From: Candidatus Aenigmatarchaeota archaeon
GTDB lineage: Archaea > Aenigmatarchaeota > Aenigmatarchaeia > GW2011-AR5
Length of the DNA: 64,000 nt
Direction of reading: 5' to 3'
NCBI GenBank assembly: GCA_016198685.1
Contig: JACQID010000006.1
Coordinates: 186,001 to 250,000, forward strand
Position numbers and translations under genes: made by a program
Shown here: positions 42,517 to 50,832 of the stretch, in pieces
Layout of the letters: each line of letters opens with the position of its first letter
Position numbering within the stretch: position 1 is the first letter of the stretch
Notes under the pieces: generated by a model
What the model saw: the letters and a program-made list of their open reading frames with translations, nothing else
The model's database searches: none
What the model was told of the DNA's origin: nothing

Positions 42517-43092
42517 TTACCTAATCCCTATCGATTGGAGCGTTTCCACGACGCGAGTCATGTCTTTCTTGGCGAAGATGAATATGGTGTCTGTGTAGCA
42601 GCTGTACGTTTCTTGTATGTTGATTCCGCGCTCGGCTAAGGCCGAACAGACGTATGCCATGAAGCCCGTATTGTTCTCTATTTCCGCCGGGCTGATTATT
42701 CTGACCTCCAGCATGTTCTCGTTCTTGCGCATGCATGGTATATCCATCGGCTCTTCGGTTATCACGGTTGTTGCGTTGCTGCCTTTTATCACGTGAAGAT
42801 AATCCGTTTTCCTCTCCATGTTGCTGGATTTCAGTATGTAAACATTCACGCCCGTTTTTATCTCAAGGCGGCTATTTTTCAGCAGGCTTATGATGTTTTT
42901 GCCGTCGGAAGTTGCCTCGTCGCCAAAACGCCTTGCAGCCACTATGACGGCGTCAAAATTCTTCACGTTCAGCTCTTGCTGCGCCGCACGGGCGAGTGAA
43001 GAGAAGTTGACAAAGCCCCTCTTCAGGGCCCAGACCAGATACGGTCTTTCCCTTATCCATGCATGAACGCGCTTCGCTATAGGCTTTTCCAT
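42517..43092 (-). CDS. ACT-domain protein, possible amino-acid-responsive regulator
   Basis: A 191-aa protein. The N-terminal third looks like a winged-helix domain (YLVWALKRGFVNFSSLARAA, then AVIVAARRFGDEA). The C-terminal part (about 125-190) is an ACT domain (MLEVRIISPAEIENNTGF, then LAERGINIQETYSC), which usually binds an amino acid. This fits an amino-acid-responsive repressor. It is divergent from an operon with a threonine-synthase-like enzyme, and a perfect palindrome lies between them; control of that operon is inferred. Confidence 0.75.
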   Translation of the reverse strand: MEKPIAKRVHAWIRERPYLVWALKRGFVNFSSLARAAQQELNVKNFDAVIVAARRFGDEATSDGKNIISLLKNSRLEIKTGVNVYILKSSNMERKTDYLHVIKGSNATTVITEEPMDIPCMRKNENMLEVRIISPAEIENNTGFMAYVCSALAERGINIQETYSCYTDTIFIFAKKDMTRVVETLQSIGIR

Positions 43093-43121
43093 GTTTATCT
43101 TATGTCAAAAAACTATTTAAA

Positions 43122-43139
43122 ATGTCCTATTTTGGACAT
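43122..43139. promoter_or_regulatory. Palindromic operator ATGTCC-N6-GGACAT
   Basis: A perfect inverted repeat, ATGTCC TATTTT GGACAT, at the centre of the divergent promoter region. It overlaps the TATA-like ATTTTAAATAG of the ACT gene (minus strand) and adjoins TTATTTATATTG of the forward operon. A dimeric regulator bound here would cover both promoters; the ACT-domain protein is the obvious candidate. Confidence 0.6.
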
Positions 43140-43180
43140 GAATTATTTATATTGTCCGGGGGATAGAAATGCTTCGGTGA

Positions 43181-43894
43181 ATGAAATGGAAAGGGATCAT
43201 CAAAGAAGACTCGAAGATTATCGGCATAAGTATAGAGTATGGTCACACGTATCTTGGAGACCCGCCAATACAAGAAGCAGGAATAGCGATTGCGAAAGAC
43301 ATTGAAGACATTGCCACAAACACTGGTGTTGCCGTTTCAAGGCTCGTGCTCATAGACGACTATAACCGTTCTGGGGGAGGCAAGGAAGAATACGCTAGTT
43401 TTTATTCCAAGCATCTTGAATTCTTCGGAATGAAACCGACACATATAGTATGGGAGGGAGATTGCGTCGGGCCTGCAAAAACACTTCTCGATTCTTTGCG
43501 TGAAGTTCCTCCTGGGGCAAATCTTTTGGGTAAATATTTTAAAGGTGAGAATATGTATGTTTCGGATCCGAGCGGAAAAAGAATAAAGGTAAGACATGGC
43601 ATGCATTATCAATGCCCGGTTCTTGCTGCAGTTTCAGAGTTGTCACAATTGGGGGTTGTGGACGTTCCTTATCATGCGACTGGGGAGCTGCGCCATTATA
43701 AAGGGAAGGCCGCTGTTGTTGTATTGCCTATGCAATATCGTCCCGTGGAAGAAAATGCCAATAGGCTAATTTCTCTGTTATATGGAGATGAACATGCGAT
43801 ACACAGGTTTTTCTTTGATGGCCGACCTTCAAAGGACTACGTTGCGTCATGGCTTGTCCAAAATGAGGTGATAAATGATGCAAGGATACCTTGA
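43181..43894 (+). CDS. Unknown protein in threonine-synthase-like operon
   Basis: A 237-aa protein not recognised. Mixed alpha/beta and soluble, with RLVLIDDYN, HIVWEGDCVGPAKTLLDSL and VVVLPMQYRPVEENANRL as the clearest blocks. No nucleotide-binding or metal motif stands out. It overlaps the PLP-enzyme gene by 20 bp, which suggests functional linkage, for example supply or use of an amino acid. A TATA-like box about 30 bp upstream supports ATG 43181. Confidence 0.65.
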   Translation: MKWKGIIKEDSKIIGISIEYGHTYLGDPPIQEAGIAIAKDIEDIATNTGVAVSRLVLIDDYNRSGGGKEEYASFYSKHLEFFGMKPTHIVWEGDCVGPAKTLLDSLREVPPGANLLGKYFKGENMYVSDPSGKRIKVRHGMHYQCPVLAAVSELSQLGVVDVPYHATGELRHYKGKAAVVVLPMQYRPVEENANRLISLLYGDEHAIHRFFFDGRPSKDYVASWLVQNEVINDARIP

Positions 43895-44942
43895 ATGCGT
43901 AAAGTGTAAAAAGAAATATGAAGAATCGATAAAAACTGTTACTTGTATCCACAATAAATATTACGATTATCTTGAGTACAAGAATGTAGCGCCGGCAAAA
44001 AATACAGTGACTCTGGGGCAAGGCAATACCCCCATGGTAAAATTAAAAAAGACGGGAGCTATGATTGGATGCCAAGAATTATATGTTAAGGACGAGAGTA
44101 AGAATCCGACAGGCTCATTCAAGGATAGGGAGAGTGCTGTATTGATAGACAAGGCGGTTGATTTTGGTATAAAGGATGTTTTTGCAATATCGTCCGGCAA
44201 TGCCGCAATATCCCTTTCAGCATACGCAAAGGTGGCTGGAATACGTTGCACATGCTATATCCCCGATCATGCATCCGAAGGTAAAAAGAAAATGATACAG
44301 CTTTTTGGAGGAAAAATAGTGGAAATGGCAGGAACATATGAAGTGGTTTATAGAAAAATTCTGGACGAAAATATTCCGGGGTGGAATTGCACCTTAAACC
44401 CGTTCAAATCCGCAGGAAGCAAAAAAATCGCTTGGGAAATATACGAAAAGGTAGGGATGCCGGATAAGATTATCGTTCCGTGCGGTAATGGATCTAATCT
44501 TGCAGGCATATGGTCAGGCTTCAAGGAAATCGCGCAGATGAAAAAAATCGCGAAGCTTCCACAAATGATAGGAGTGCAGGTCGAAGGAGCTTCGCCGCTC
44601 AAAAGCGCCATGGAAAGTGGAAATGATTATGAGATTTTAAGCAACATTGCTGATTCCGTTGCTGAAGGTATCGTAGCAACCGAATCGTACTCTTCGCCAA
44701 AAGCATTGCGTGCATTGAAGGAATCAAAGGGTTCTGTATTAGAGGTGAATGAACGTGAGATAAAGAGCGCCTTAAGGCATATGTTAATTGAGGAATCCTT
44801 GGTAATGGAGCCTACGTCTGCAGCTGCATTTGCAGCCGTCTGGAAGCTCAACATTTCCGGTAAAAAAGTCATAGTTTTGCTGACGTCTAGTGGGACAAAT
44901 ACTCTTTCTGAGATATCGGATATTGTTTTGGGTTCGCGCTGA
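43875..44942 (+). CDS. thrC: Threonine synthase-like PLP enzyme
   Basis: A 355-aa fold-type II PLP enzyme. The N-terminal zinc-ribbon remnant (CVKCKKKYEE...VTC), GQGNTPMVKL, and KNPTGSFKDRES with the PLP Lys at about 77 are typical of threonine synthase, as are SSGNAAISLSAYA and PCGNGSNLAGIW. It converts O-phosphohomoserine to threonine in the normal pathway, but no other threonine genes are in the window, so another beta-elimination role is possible. ATG 43875 follows GAGGTGAT. Confidence 0.85.
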   Translation: MMQGYLECVKCKKKYEESIKTVTCIHNKYYDYLEYKNVAPAKNTVTLGQGNTPMVKLKKTGAMIGCQELYVKDESKNPTGSFKDRESAVLIDKAVDFGIKDVFAISSGNAAISLSAYAKVAGIRCTCYIPDHASEGKKKMIQLFGGKIVEMAGTYEVVYRKILDENIPGWNCTLNPFKSAGSKKIAWEIYEKVGMPDKIIVPCGNGSNLAGIWSGFKEIAQMKKIAKLPQMIGVQVEGASPLKSAMESGNDYEILSNIADSVAEGIVATESYSSPKALRALKESKGSVLEVNEREIKSALRHMLIEESLVMEPTSAAAFAAVWKLNISGKKVIVLLTSSGTNTLSEISDIVLGSR

Positions 44943-44975
44943 TAATATTAAAAACACTGCCAAAGAAGTGATACC

Positions 44976-46637
44976 ATGACGCTCGAGAAATTCCGGGAAG
45001 AGTCGAGGCAAATAGCAGGCAATTACAATACGCTTTTGGAAACGCCTCCAAAGGAAATAAAGGCGGATTTGGCCATGCCGTGCTTCTCGCTTGCAAGGGA
45101 ACTTCGCAAAGCGCCGCAGGAAATAGCCGTTTCGCTCGCAAAAGAATTTTCAAAAAACAAATTTACCTTGATAAAAGAAATCAAGGCTGAAGGGTCATAT
45201 GTGAATTTTTACGCCAACTGGGACAAGCTATCGGAAGAAATAATAACAAGTGCGTCCGAAAAAGAGTATGGCAAAGGAAATGCAATGGGCAAGGTTATTG
45301 TGGAGTTTGCGCATCCGAATACGCACAAGCTCTTCCATATAGGGCACTTAAGGAACATAATTACCGGCGAATCCGTAGCGCGAATGCTAGAGTATTCGGG
45401 CGTGAAAGTCATACGGGCAAACTACCAGGGAGACGTGGGCTTGCATATAGCAAAATGTTTGTGGGCCATTGGCAAGGAAGACGTAAAAAAAATAAAGAAT
45501 CTTGACGATAAGATACGGTTCCTTGGCAAGGCTTATGCAAAAGGCAGCAAGTCATACGAAGAAGATGAAAACGCGAAAAAAGAAATAATAGAGATCAATG
45601 CGAAAATATACAAGAAAGACCCGGGCATAATGAAGCTCTGGCAGGAAACCCGCCAGTGGAGCCTGGATTATTTTGCAAGAATATATGCGAGGGTCTATAC
45701 AAGATATGACAGGCTGTTTTTCGAATCCGAAGTTGCTGGAAAAGGCCTCAAGATATCCCAGCATGCGCTGAAGAAAGGGATACTCAAAGAGAGCGATGGC
45801 GCGGTAATATTTGACGGCGAATCGCATGGTCTTGATAAGCGCGTATTCATAAACAGCCTGGGCTTTCCGACATATGAAGCCAAAGAGCTTGCCCTCGCCG
45901 AGCTAGAATTTACCGAGTTTGGGAAAATAGACAAGTGCATACATGTAGTCGGGCCTGAACAGGCCAGCTTCTTTAAGGTGACGTTCAAGGTCGAAGAGCT
46001 CCTCGATCAGAAATACAAGGATAAACAGTTTCATCTGGCTTATGGCTGGGTAAAATTACGGGACGGCAAGATGTCCTCACGGCTCGGCAACGTCATAGAA
46101 GGCGAGTGGCTGCTTCAAGAGCTCAAGAAGGCCATACTAGGGAATTATGTTGCAAAAGAGGATCACGATGAAAAGCTCAAGGAAGAGATAGCGGAGGCGG
46201 GCGCAATCGGGGCGGCAAAGTATTATTTCCTCAAGTACGGGACTGCATCCGAAATTTCCTTTGACATAAAGGAAGCGGCGTCGCTTGAAGGTGATACAGG
46301 CCCGTACCTGCAGTATACTCATGCACGGGCTGCATCTGTCCTGAGAAAATCAGAGAAGACGCCACAACCAGGACCGGTTTCGGAGAATGAGACAGAGCTT
46401 GCGCGCAAGCTTGCGGAATTCCCGGAGTCTGCCCGGAAAGCTGCAGAAGAATTGAAGCCGAACATCGTGGCAAATTATGTTTTTGAACTCGCATCGATGT
46501 TCAATGCCTATTATCATGAAGAGAAAATAATAGGATCGCAAAACGAGGCCCAGAAACTTGCATTGGTCGGAGCTGTCAAGAACGTTATAGGAATTTCCCT
46601 AAATCTTCTGGGGATAAAGCCGCTCGAAAAGATGTAA
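44976..46637 (+). CDS. argS: Arginyl-tRNA synthetase
   Basis: Charges tRNA-Arg. A class I synthetase of 553 aa: N-terminal Add1-like domain, HIGH motif as HKLFHIGHLRN at about 115, then YQGDVGLHIAK, and KMSKS-like GKMSSRLGN at about 365. The anticodon-binding helical domain ends with the C-terminal LLGIKPLEKM. Follows the PLP gene at 33 bp with its own GTGAT near the start. Confidence 0.96.
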   Translation: MTLEKFREESRQIAGNYNTLLETPPKEIKADLAMPCFSLARELRKAPQEIAVSLAKEFSKNKFTLIKEIKAEGSYVNFYANWDKLSEEIITSASEKEYGKGNAMGKVIVEFAHPNTHKLFHIGHLRNIITGESVARMLEYSGVKVIRANYQGDVGLHIAKCLWAIGKEDVKKIKNLDDKIRFLGKAYAKGSKSYEEDENAKKEIIEINAKIYKKDPGIMKLWQETRQWSLDYFARIYARVYTRYDRLFFESEVAGKGLKISQHALKKGILKESDGAVIFDGESHGLDKRVFINSLGFPTYEAKELALAELEFTEFGKIDKCIHVVGPEQASFFKVTFKVEELLDQKYKDKQFHLAYGWVKLRDGKMSSRLGNVIEGEWLLQELKKAILGNYVAKEDHDEKLKEEIAEAGAIGAAKYYFLKYGTASEISFDIKEAASLEGDTGPYLQYTHARAASVLRKSEKTPQPGPVSENETELARKLAEFPESARKAAEELKPNIVANYVFELASMFNAYYHEEKIIGSQNEAQKLALVGAVKNVIGISLNLLGIKPLEKM

Positions 46638-47123
46638 TCAGGGTATTTTTCTCACAGTTCTTTCCACTAAATCGAAAAGAAAAGCTTGACCCCTTCCAAT
46701 GCGATCCAATAGGCCATTTATGGCTAATTCAGCTCTCAGATAAAAAGTGGCAAAATCTTCGCATACATCCTCATGAGAAATGACTACAACGGCATCGGCG
46801 TTGCGCCCCCTGCTTTCTATATTGCTCATCAAACGACGCTGGTAACTAACGTTTCCTTCGGTGTAACCCTCGTTAATGCCCTGGCTTCCAGCAAGATAAT
46901 CGAGCGTCTCAACGGAAGACGCACCGAGTTCCCCAGCTACTATTCTTGCGGTCTCTTGTGCTCTTCCAAGGGGCGATGTGATCAAGCGAATGCTGCCTTC
47001 GCCTATCTGATTCTTTAGATATACGCCAAGAGCTTGGGCCTGTTCAACGCCCAGTTCGCTTAATCCGGACTCGTAATTTCTCGAGAGCGGGTCGCCGTGC
47101 CTCGCAATTGCAACATACCTCAT
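46638..47123 (-). CDS. Histidine phosphatase family protein, copy 1
   Basis: A 161-aa phosphoglycerate mutase-like protein. YVAIARHGDPLS has the RHG catalytic motif; GLSELGVEQAQALG and TSPLGRAQETARI carry the second conserved Arg; VVISHEDVCE holds the late His. It resembles SixA/CobC-type small phosphatases. Its stop touches the ArgS stop. A second member lies just upstream. Confidence 0.9.
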   Translation of the reverse strand: MRYVAIARHGDPLSRNYESGLSELGVEQAQALGVYLKNQIGEGSIRLITSPLGRAQETARIVAGELGASSVETLDYLAGSQGINEGYTEGNVSYQRRLMSNIESRGRNADAVVVISHEDVCEDFATFYLRAELAINGLLDRIGRGQAFLFDLVERTVRKIP

Positions 47124-47225
47124 GATTTAAGAAAGGGCTAAAAGCTTTAATTCATTGGCAGATTCAGCCTGCGGATGAATTGTTCTCCTGCAAGATTGGA
47201 TGCCGTGAAAGGACGAAAAGATTTT

Positions 47226-47684
47226 TCATGCCCGTCCCATGAATTCCGTTGTGCCGTCAGGGCGCACAAAAATAGCGTGCCCCCTTCTCAATTCAGGATG
47301 CGGTATTACAAGGCCGTATTTGCTACGCACATAAAAAGGCGGCAATGCGCTGGAAACTGCCTTGTGGGTTACCACAACTACATTATCTGCCATGTGAACA
47401 GCTTCGTCAACGCGGCCAATAATTGCGTTCAACGGTATTCTACCCGATGTATATTCGCGGAGCATAGGATCAGTTTCCACATATGCATCGCCCAAGAGAT
47501 CCGCCAATCTTTCCGCGCTGTTTTGGGACATGGGACTGCCGGCGGTGAGTATATAGAAGCATCCGGCCTGTCCCGATTCCTTTATCCTGCAGCCAAGATA
47601 ATCGATTTGCTCTGCGCCGTATGTATTCAGGCTGCCATCTTCTTGATGATAATTGCCGTGCCTTGCAATGAAAAGATTTGGCAT
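47226..47684 (-). CDS. Histidine phosphatase family protein, copy 2
   Basis: A 152-aa relative of the previous gene: LFIARHGNYHQED at the start, LNTYGAEQIDYLG, LTAGSPMSQNSAERLA and VVVVTHKAVSS. The usual S-x-L-x-R segment reads AGSPMSQNSAE, so the second Arg is missing and activity may be altered. Transcribed in the same direction as copy 1 with a 102-bp gap. Substrate unknown. Confidence 0.8.
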   Translation of the reverse strand: MPNLFIARHGNYHQEDGSLNTYGAEQIDYLGCRIKESGQAGCFYILTAGSPMSQNSAERLADLLGDAYVETDPMLREYTSGRIPLNAIIGRVDEAVHMADNVVVVTHKAVSSALPPFYVRSKYGLVIPHPELRRGHAIFVRPDGTTEFMGRA

Positions 47685-47707
47685 GACGTCTTTACATCAG
47701 AAAATTA

Positions 47708-48220
47708 TTAATTTGTTTTTCTGGCCAGAATAACGTATTCTTTTTCCTTGCCGTGGATTTCAAATTCAAATATTATCTGAAAATCAGTGAGAAGAGAACG
47801 AAGCAGGTTCCTCCTCTCTTCATAGACGCCATGCGAAAAGAAGACAGACAAAAGTGCCAGTCCTCCGGGCTTCAATACCCTGGCGAAATCCGTGTCTTTC
47901 ACGAGATGCATCGTATCAACAGACACCACTGCATCAAAGCGACCGTTCTTGAAAGGAAGAAACTTTGCGTCGCCAATTACCAGAGTTTCCTTGTCGACTT
48001 TTTTCATGAAATCCTTGCGGATGTCCAAAGAGACAACGTTTTTGACGTCAAATTCCTTGCTGACAAGAAAACGCTCCAAATAGCCGGAACCGGATCCTAT
48101 ATCCAGAACCCGTTTTTCGAGTATGGATGAGAAAAAGTCCCTTCCCATGATGCGCAGGAACTCGTCGTATTTTTCCCATTGAACATCCTGCCATGAATCA
48201 TAAACCTGAGGCGTGAACAT
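47708..48220 (-). CDS. Class I SAM-dependent methyltransferase
   Basis: A 170-aa methyltransferase: VLDIGSGSGYLERFL (motif I) at about 40, VVSLDIRKDFM (motif II acid), GDAKFLPFKNGRFDAVVS (motif III-IV) and LKPGGLALLSVFF (motif VI). Substrate unknown. It lies 5 bp from the next gene on the same strand. Confidence 0.9.
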   Translation of the reverse strand: MFTPQVYDSWQDVQWEKYDEFLRIMGRDFFSSILEKRVLDIGSGSGYLERFLVSKEFDVKNVVSLDIRKDFMKKVDKETLVIGDAKFLPFKNGRFDAVVSVDTMHLVKDTDFARVLKPGGLALLSVFFSHGVYEERRNLLRSLLTDFQIIFEFEIHGKEKEYVILARKTN

Positions 48221-48225
48221 CGTTA

Positions 48226-48699
48226 TTAATTGCGCTCCAATGAATTAAATCTTTGCATTATGGTTGCGATGCGTTTTTCCTTGAGTACGCCCTCTTCGGC
48301 CGATACATCGTAAGAATTGACAGAAAGTGCAGAGGATATGATACTCACTGTCCATACAGGAACGCCGGCTTTCATGGCAAGCGTGAGAAGCGTTTGCACA
48401 GGAGGCATGCTATAATCTGCAACTGCAATCTGCACTGCTTTCTCAGGGGATATTTTTACGGTGGCGATGTCGAGCTTTTCCAGCTTGCTCAAGGCAGGCG
48501 TTTCCGCTTCGACTTCCACTGTGCCGTTCTCATGAACAGTGCAGTTTACTGTCGTATGGGTTTTAGGATTATAAAAATGGAGGGTCCATTCGCCTATGCT
48601 TTCGTGCACAGAAGCGAACAAGGAGCCCAGGAAATAATTTTCAAGGCGTTTGGTCTTTTCGCTTTCCCCGGCTATCTTTACGGCCTTGGAGAAAAGCAT
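48226..48699 (-). CDS. Hypothetical protein, PepSY-like
   Basis: A 157-aa protein. The middle (WTLHFYNPKTHTTVNCTVHE then ISPEKAVQIAVADYSMPP) has the strand-helix pattern of PepSY-type domains, also seen in the secreted repeat protein. No signal peptide. The C-terminus ends with a basic segment. The gene is spaced 1 bp from the next, so an operon of at least three genes is likely. Confidence 0.55.
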   Translation of the reverse strand: MLFSKAVKIAGESEKTKRLENYFLGSLFASVHESIGEWTLHFYNPKTHTTVNCTVHENGTVEVEAETPALSKLEKLDIATVKISPEKAVQIAVADYSMPPVQTLLTLAMKAGVPVWTVSIISSALSVNSYDVSAEEGVLKEKRIATIMQRFNSLERN

Positions 48700-48700
48700 C

Positions 48701-48928
48701 TTACACCTTCTTCAGTTTTTCAGCAACGAAGTTTATAACAGCTTCGTCTACGGGTATAGCGAAGGACTTATTGTATCTTCTTTCGCCTTCCTTCGTGAAG
48801 AAGCCTCTGCTTAGCGATATGAAAACATTTTCGCCTTCTTCAGTCTTGGCTTTCTTCCTGGCGACTTCCAGAAACTTGTTCTCGCCAAATTTTATTTCCT
48901 CGGATGTTATGGTTTCAAATTCTACCAT
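48701..48928 (-). CDS. Small PC4-like protein
   Basis: A 75-aa protein. KFLEVARKKAKTEEGENVFI then SLSRGFFTKEGERRYNKSF and a C-terminal helix resemble the ssDNA-binding PC4/p15 fold of strand-strand-helix. The match is partial. The strong AAGGAGG before the ATG shows the start and an efficient ribosome binding site. Confidence 0.55.
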   Translation of the reverse strand: MVEFETITSEEIKFGENKFLEVARKKAKTEEGENVFISLSRGFFTKEGERRYNKSFAIPVDEAVINFVAEKLKKV

Positions 48929-49005
48929 TTGTGCCTTACCTCCTTGTGTTTTGTTTGCTGAAAATTAGAGGGCATCGACTTATTTAAAGATATTTCATTG
49001 CCATC

Positions 49006-50454
49006 CTAAAAAACTATTTCAATGTCTGAAAGCTTGCCGTCCTTGAACAAACGAATAAGATGATTGTTCGTATCCGCTATCAAAAGAGCATCGCCAAGGC
49101 TAATTACATCATTGGGTTCATAAAGCGGAAGGTAATCGCATTCCGTATCGCCTATAGTGCAAATCTTGGAGGTTTTTCTTCCTATTAAAGCAGACACAGT
49201 TCGGGTTCTAAGGTCAGCTTCCCTGATTGCGTGGTTGTAGGTGTCGGCGATATACACCTTTCCGTTGGAATAATCAACTCCAAGTGGATGCTGCAAAAGA
49301 GCCTTGTCAAATTGTCCGTCGGCAAAGCCGAACACAAACAGGCCTTTTCCTATCAATGTTTCGACAACTCCGGATGAAAAATGGACGCGACGCAAGGCGG
49401 ATACCTCGCTGTCAACAAAATACAGGAATTCTCCGTCAGTTGCAAGACCCGATGGCTGTGCAAGGAAGGCAGAATGTCTTGGCCCGTCGATTATGTTCTC
49501 GGCCGAAGTTCCGGCGTAAGATACAAGCTGCCGGGTTCTTGTATCCATTTCCCATATCTGGTGGGAGCCTGCCATGGCTATATAGAGTTTGTTATTGCGA
49601 AACAGGACATCCCAAGGAGAATTGAGTTTCCCTTTGTGCGGCTCGCCCTTCGATTGTTCGCCGGTGCCGGCAATCGTTTCAACCGTTTTTCTCTTCAAGT
49701 CTATGAGTCTTATTGCATGATTCTCAGTATCTGCGACGTATATACGGTCATCGGCGATCGCAACTCCCTGCGGCCTGCTGAACATGGCATTGGCAAAGCT
49801 TCCATCCATGAGGCCTCCTGCGATAGAACCTATTTCGTATAGGACTTTTGCTTTTGTGCCGTGCAATTCCGTGACAAGAATTCGGTTATGGTTAGAATCT
49901 GCTATCGCAAGAATGCCGTCTTTATAATCAATTTTTCCGGGGAATGAAAGAACACGTTTCGTTTCTTTTGGGCTAGAAGTTATTGAAATCTTCTCGGCGG
50001 CGATATCCCTTCTTTTGAGAAGTGCGGTTATCATGACATCGATGTCCTGCAATTGGCCCTCTCCCGATCGTTTATATGCAATTTTCCCATCAGGCCCTAT
50101 TATTACTATTGTAGGCCATGCAGTAACCCTGTAAGCATTCCATATATGGTGATCTTTGTCCACGATGACCGGATGCGTTATTTCGTACCTTTCGACTGCC
50201 GACTGTATGTTATTCACATCATTTTCGTTTTCGAATTTTGCGGAATGGACGCCTATGAACACAACCGGTTGCCCGGCATAATCTTCTTCGAGCATCTTAA
50301 GGTCCGGTAACACATGGATGCAATTGATGCAGCAGTAAGTCCAGAAGTCAAGGACCACGACATGGCCTTTGAGGGCTTTCATGCTGAGAGGCCTATCACT
50401 ATTGAGCCACTCGCCTGTTGCGGGAAATTCCGTAGCGGAAGAAGAAAACAACAT
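49006..50454 (-). CDS. NHLRC2-like thioredoxin and NHL-repeat protein
   Basis: A 482-aa protein in two parts. Residues about 10-150 form a thioredoxin-like domain with the WTYCCINCIHVLPDL motif, characteristic of the NHLRC2 family. Residues about 165-480 form a beta propeller of NHL repeats (for example SRPQGVAIADDRIYVADTEN, LQHPLGVDYSNGKVYIADTYN). The function is unclear in microbes. Without a signal peptide it is cytoplasmic, or anchored by other means. Bacterial members are the closest known; transfer is likely but not proven. Confidence 0.88.
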   Translation of the reverse strand: MLFSSSATEFPATGEWLNSDRPLSMKALKGHVVVLDFWTYCCINCIHVLPDLKMLEEDYAGQPVVFIGVHSAKFENENDVNNIQSAVERYEITHPVIVDKDHHIWNAYRVTAWPTIVIIGPDGKIAYKRSGEGQLQDIDVMITALLKRRDIAAEKISITSSPKETKRVLSFPGKIDYKDGILAIADSNHNRILVTELHGTKAKVLYEIGSIAGGLMDGSFANAMFSRPQGVAIADDRIYVADTENHAIRLIDLKRKTVETIAGTGEQSKGEPHKGKLNSPWDVLFRNNKLYIAMAGSHQIWEMDTRTRQLVSYAGTSAENIIDGPRHSAFLAQPSGLATDGEFLYFVDSEVSALRRVHFSSGVVETLIGKGLFVFGFADGQFDKALLQHPLGVDYSNGKVYIADTYNHAIREADLRTRTVSALIGRKTSKICTIGDTECDYLPLYEPNDVISLGDALLIADTNNHLIRLFKDGKLSDIEIVF

Positions 50455-50514
50455 ATAGATTTTAGATACGACAGTGCAATAATAAATACCTTTCTGATCG
50501 AATATCTGAGAATT

Positions 50515-50832
50515 ATGTACATTATCGGCGGGAACGTAAATGCATCAGAACCTTTTCAGGCCGCCTTAGAAAGATGCGCCGACGGTTCGCTTTCGGGCAT
50601 CTTAGAAACGCTCTCAGGAAGATATCCTGCACAGGTTGTGTCAGGCAGACATGGCGAAATGATGACTGCAGGCCCTCTCACTTTCAGACTTGAAACGCTA
50701 TGGATGACAACGCAAAAACTAACGCAAGTTTTAGGACGATGTTTCTACAATGGGCGGGTTGTTGGAGATATCAATGCCTATATCGAAGAAAGGCCTGCCG
50801 GTACAAGACTTCATTCATTGTACATGGATTAA
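50515..50832 (+). CDS. Hypothetical protein, 105 aa
   Basis: Not recognised. Begins MYIIGGNVNASEPFQAALER and ends AGTRLHSLYMD, soluble. The start at 50515 has AATAATAAATACC about 26-30 bp upstream; the track ORF start lies in the divergent gene. It overlaps the convergent NreA gene by 4 bp. Confidence 0.55.
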   Translation: MYIIGGNVNASEPFQAALERCADGSLSGILETLSGRYPAQVVSGRHGEMMTAGPLTFRLETLWMTTQKLTQVLGRCFYNGRVVGDINAYIEERPAGTRLHSLYMD

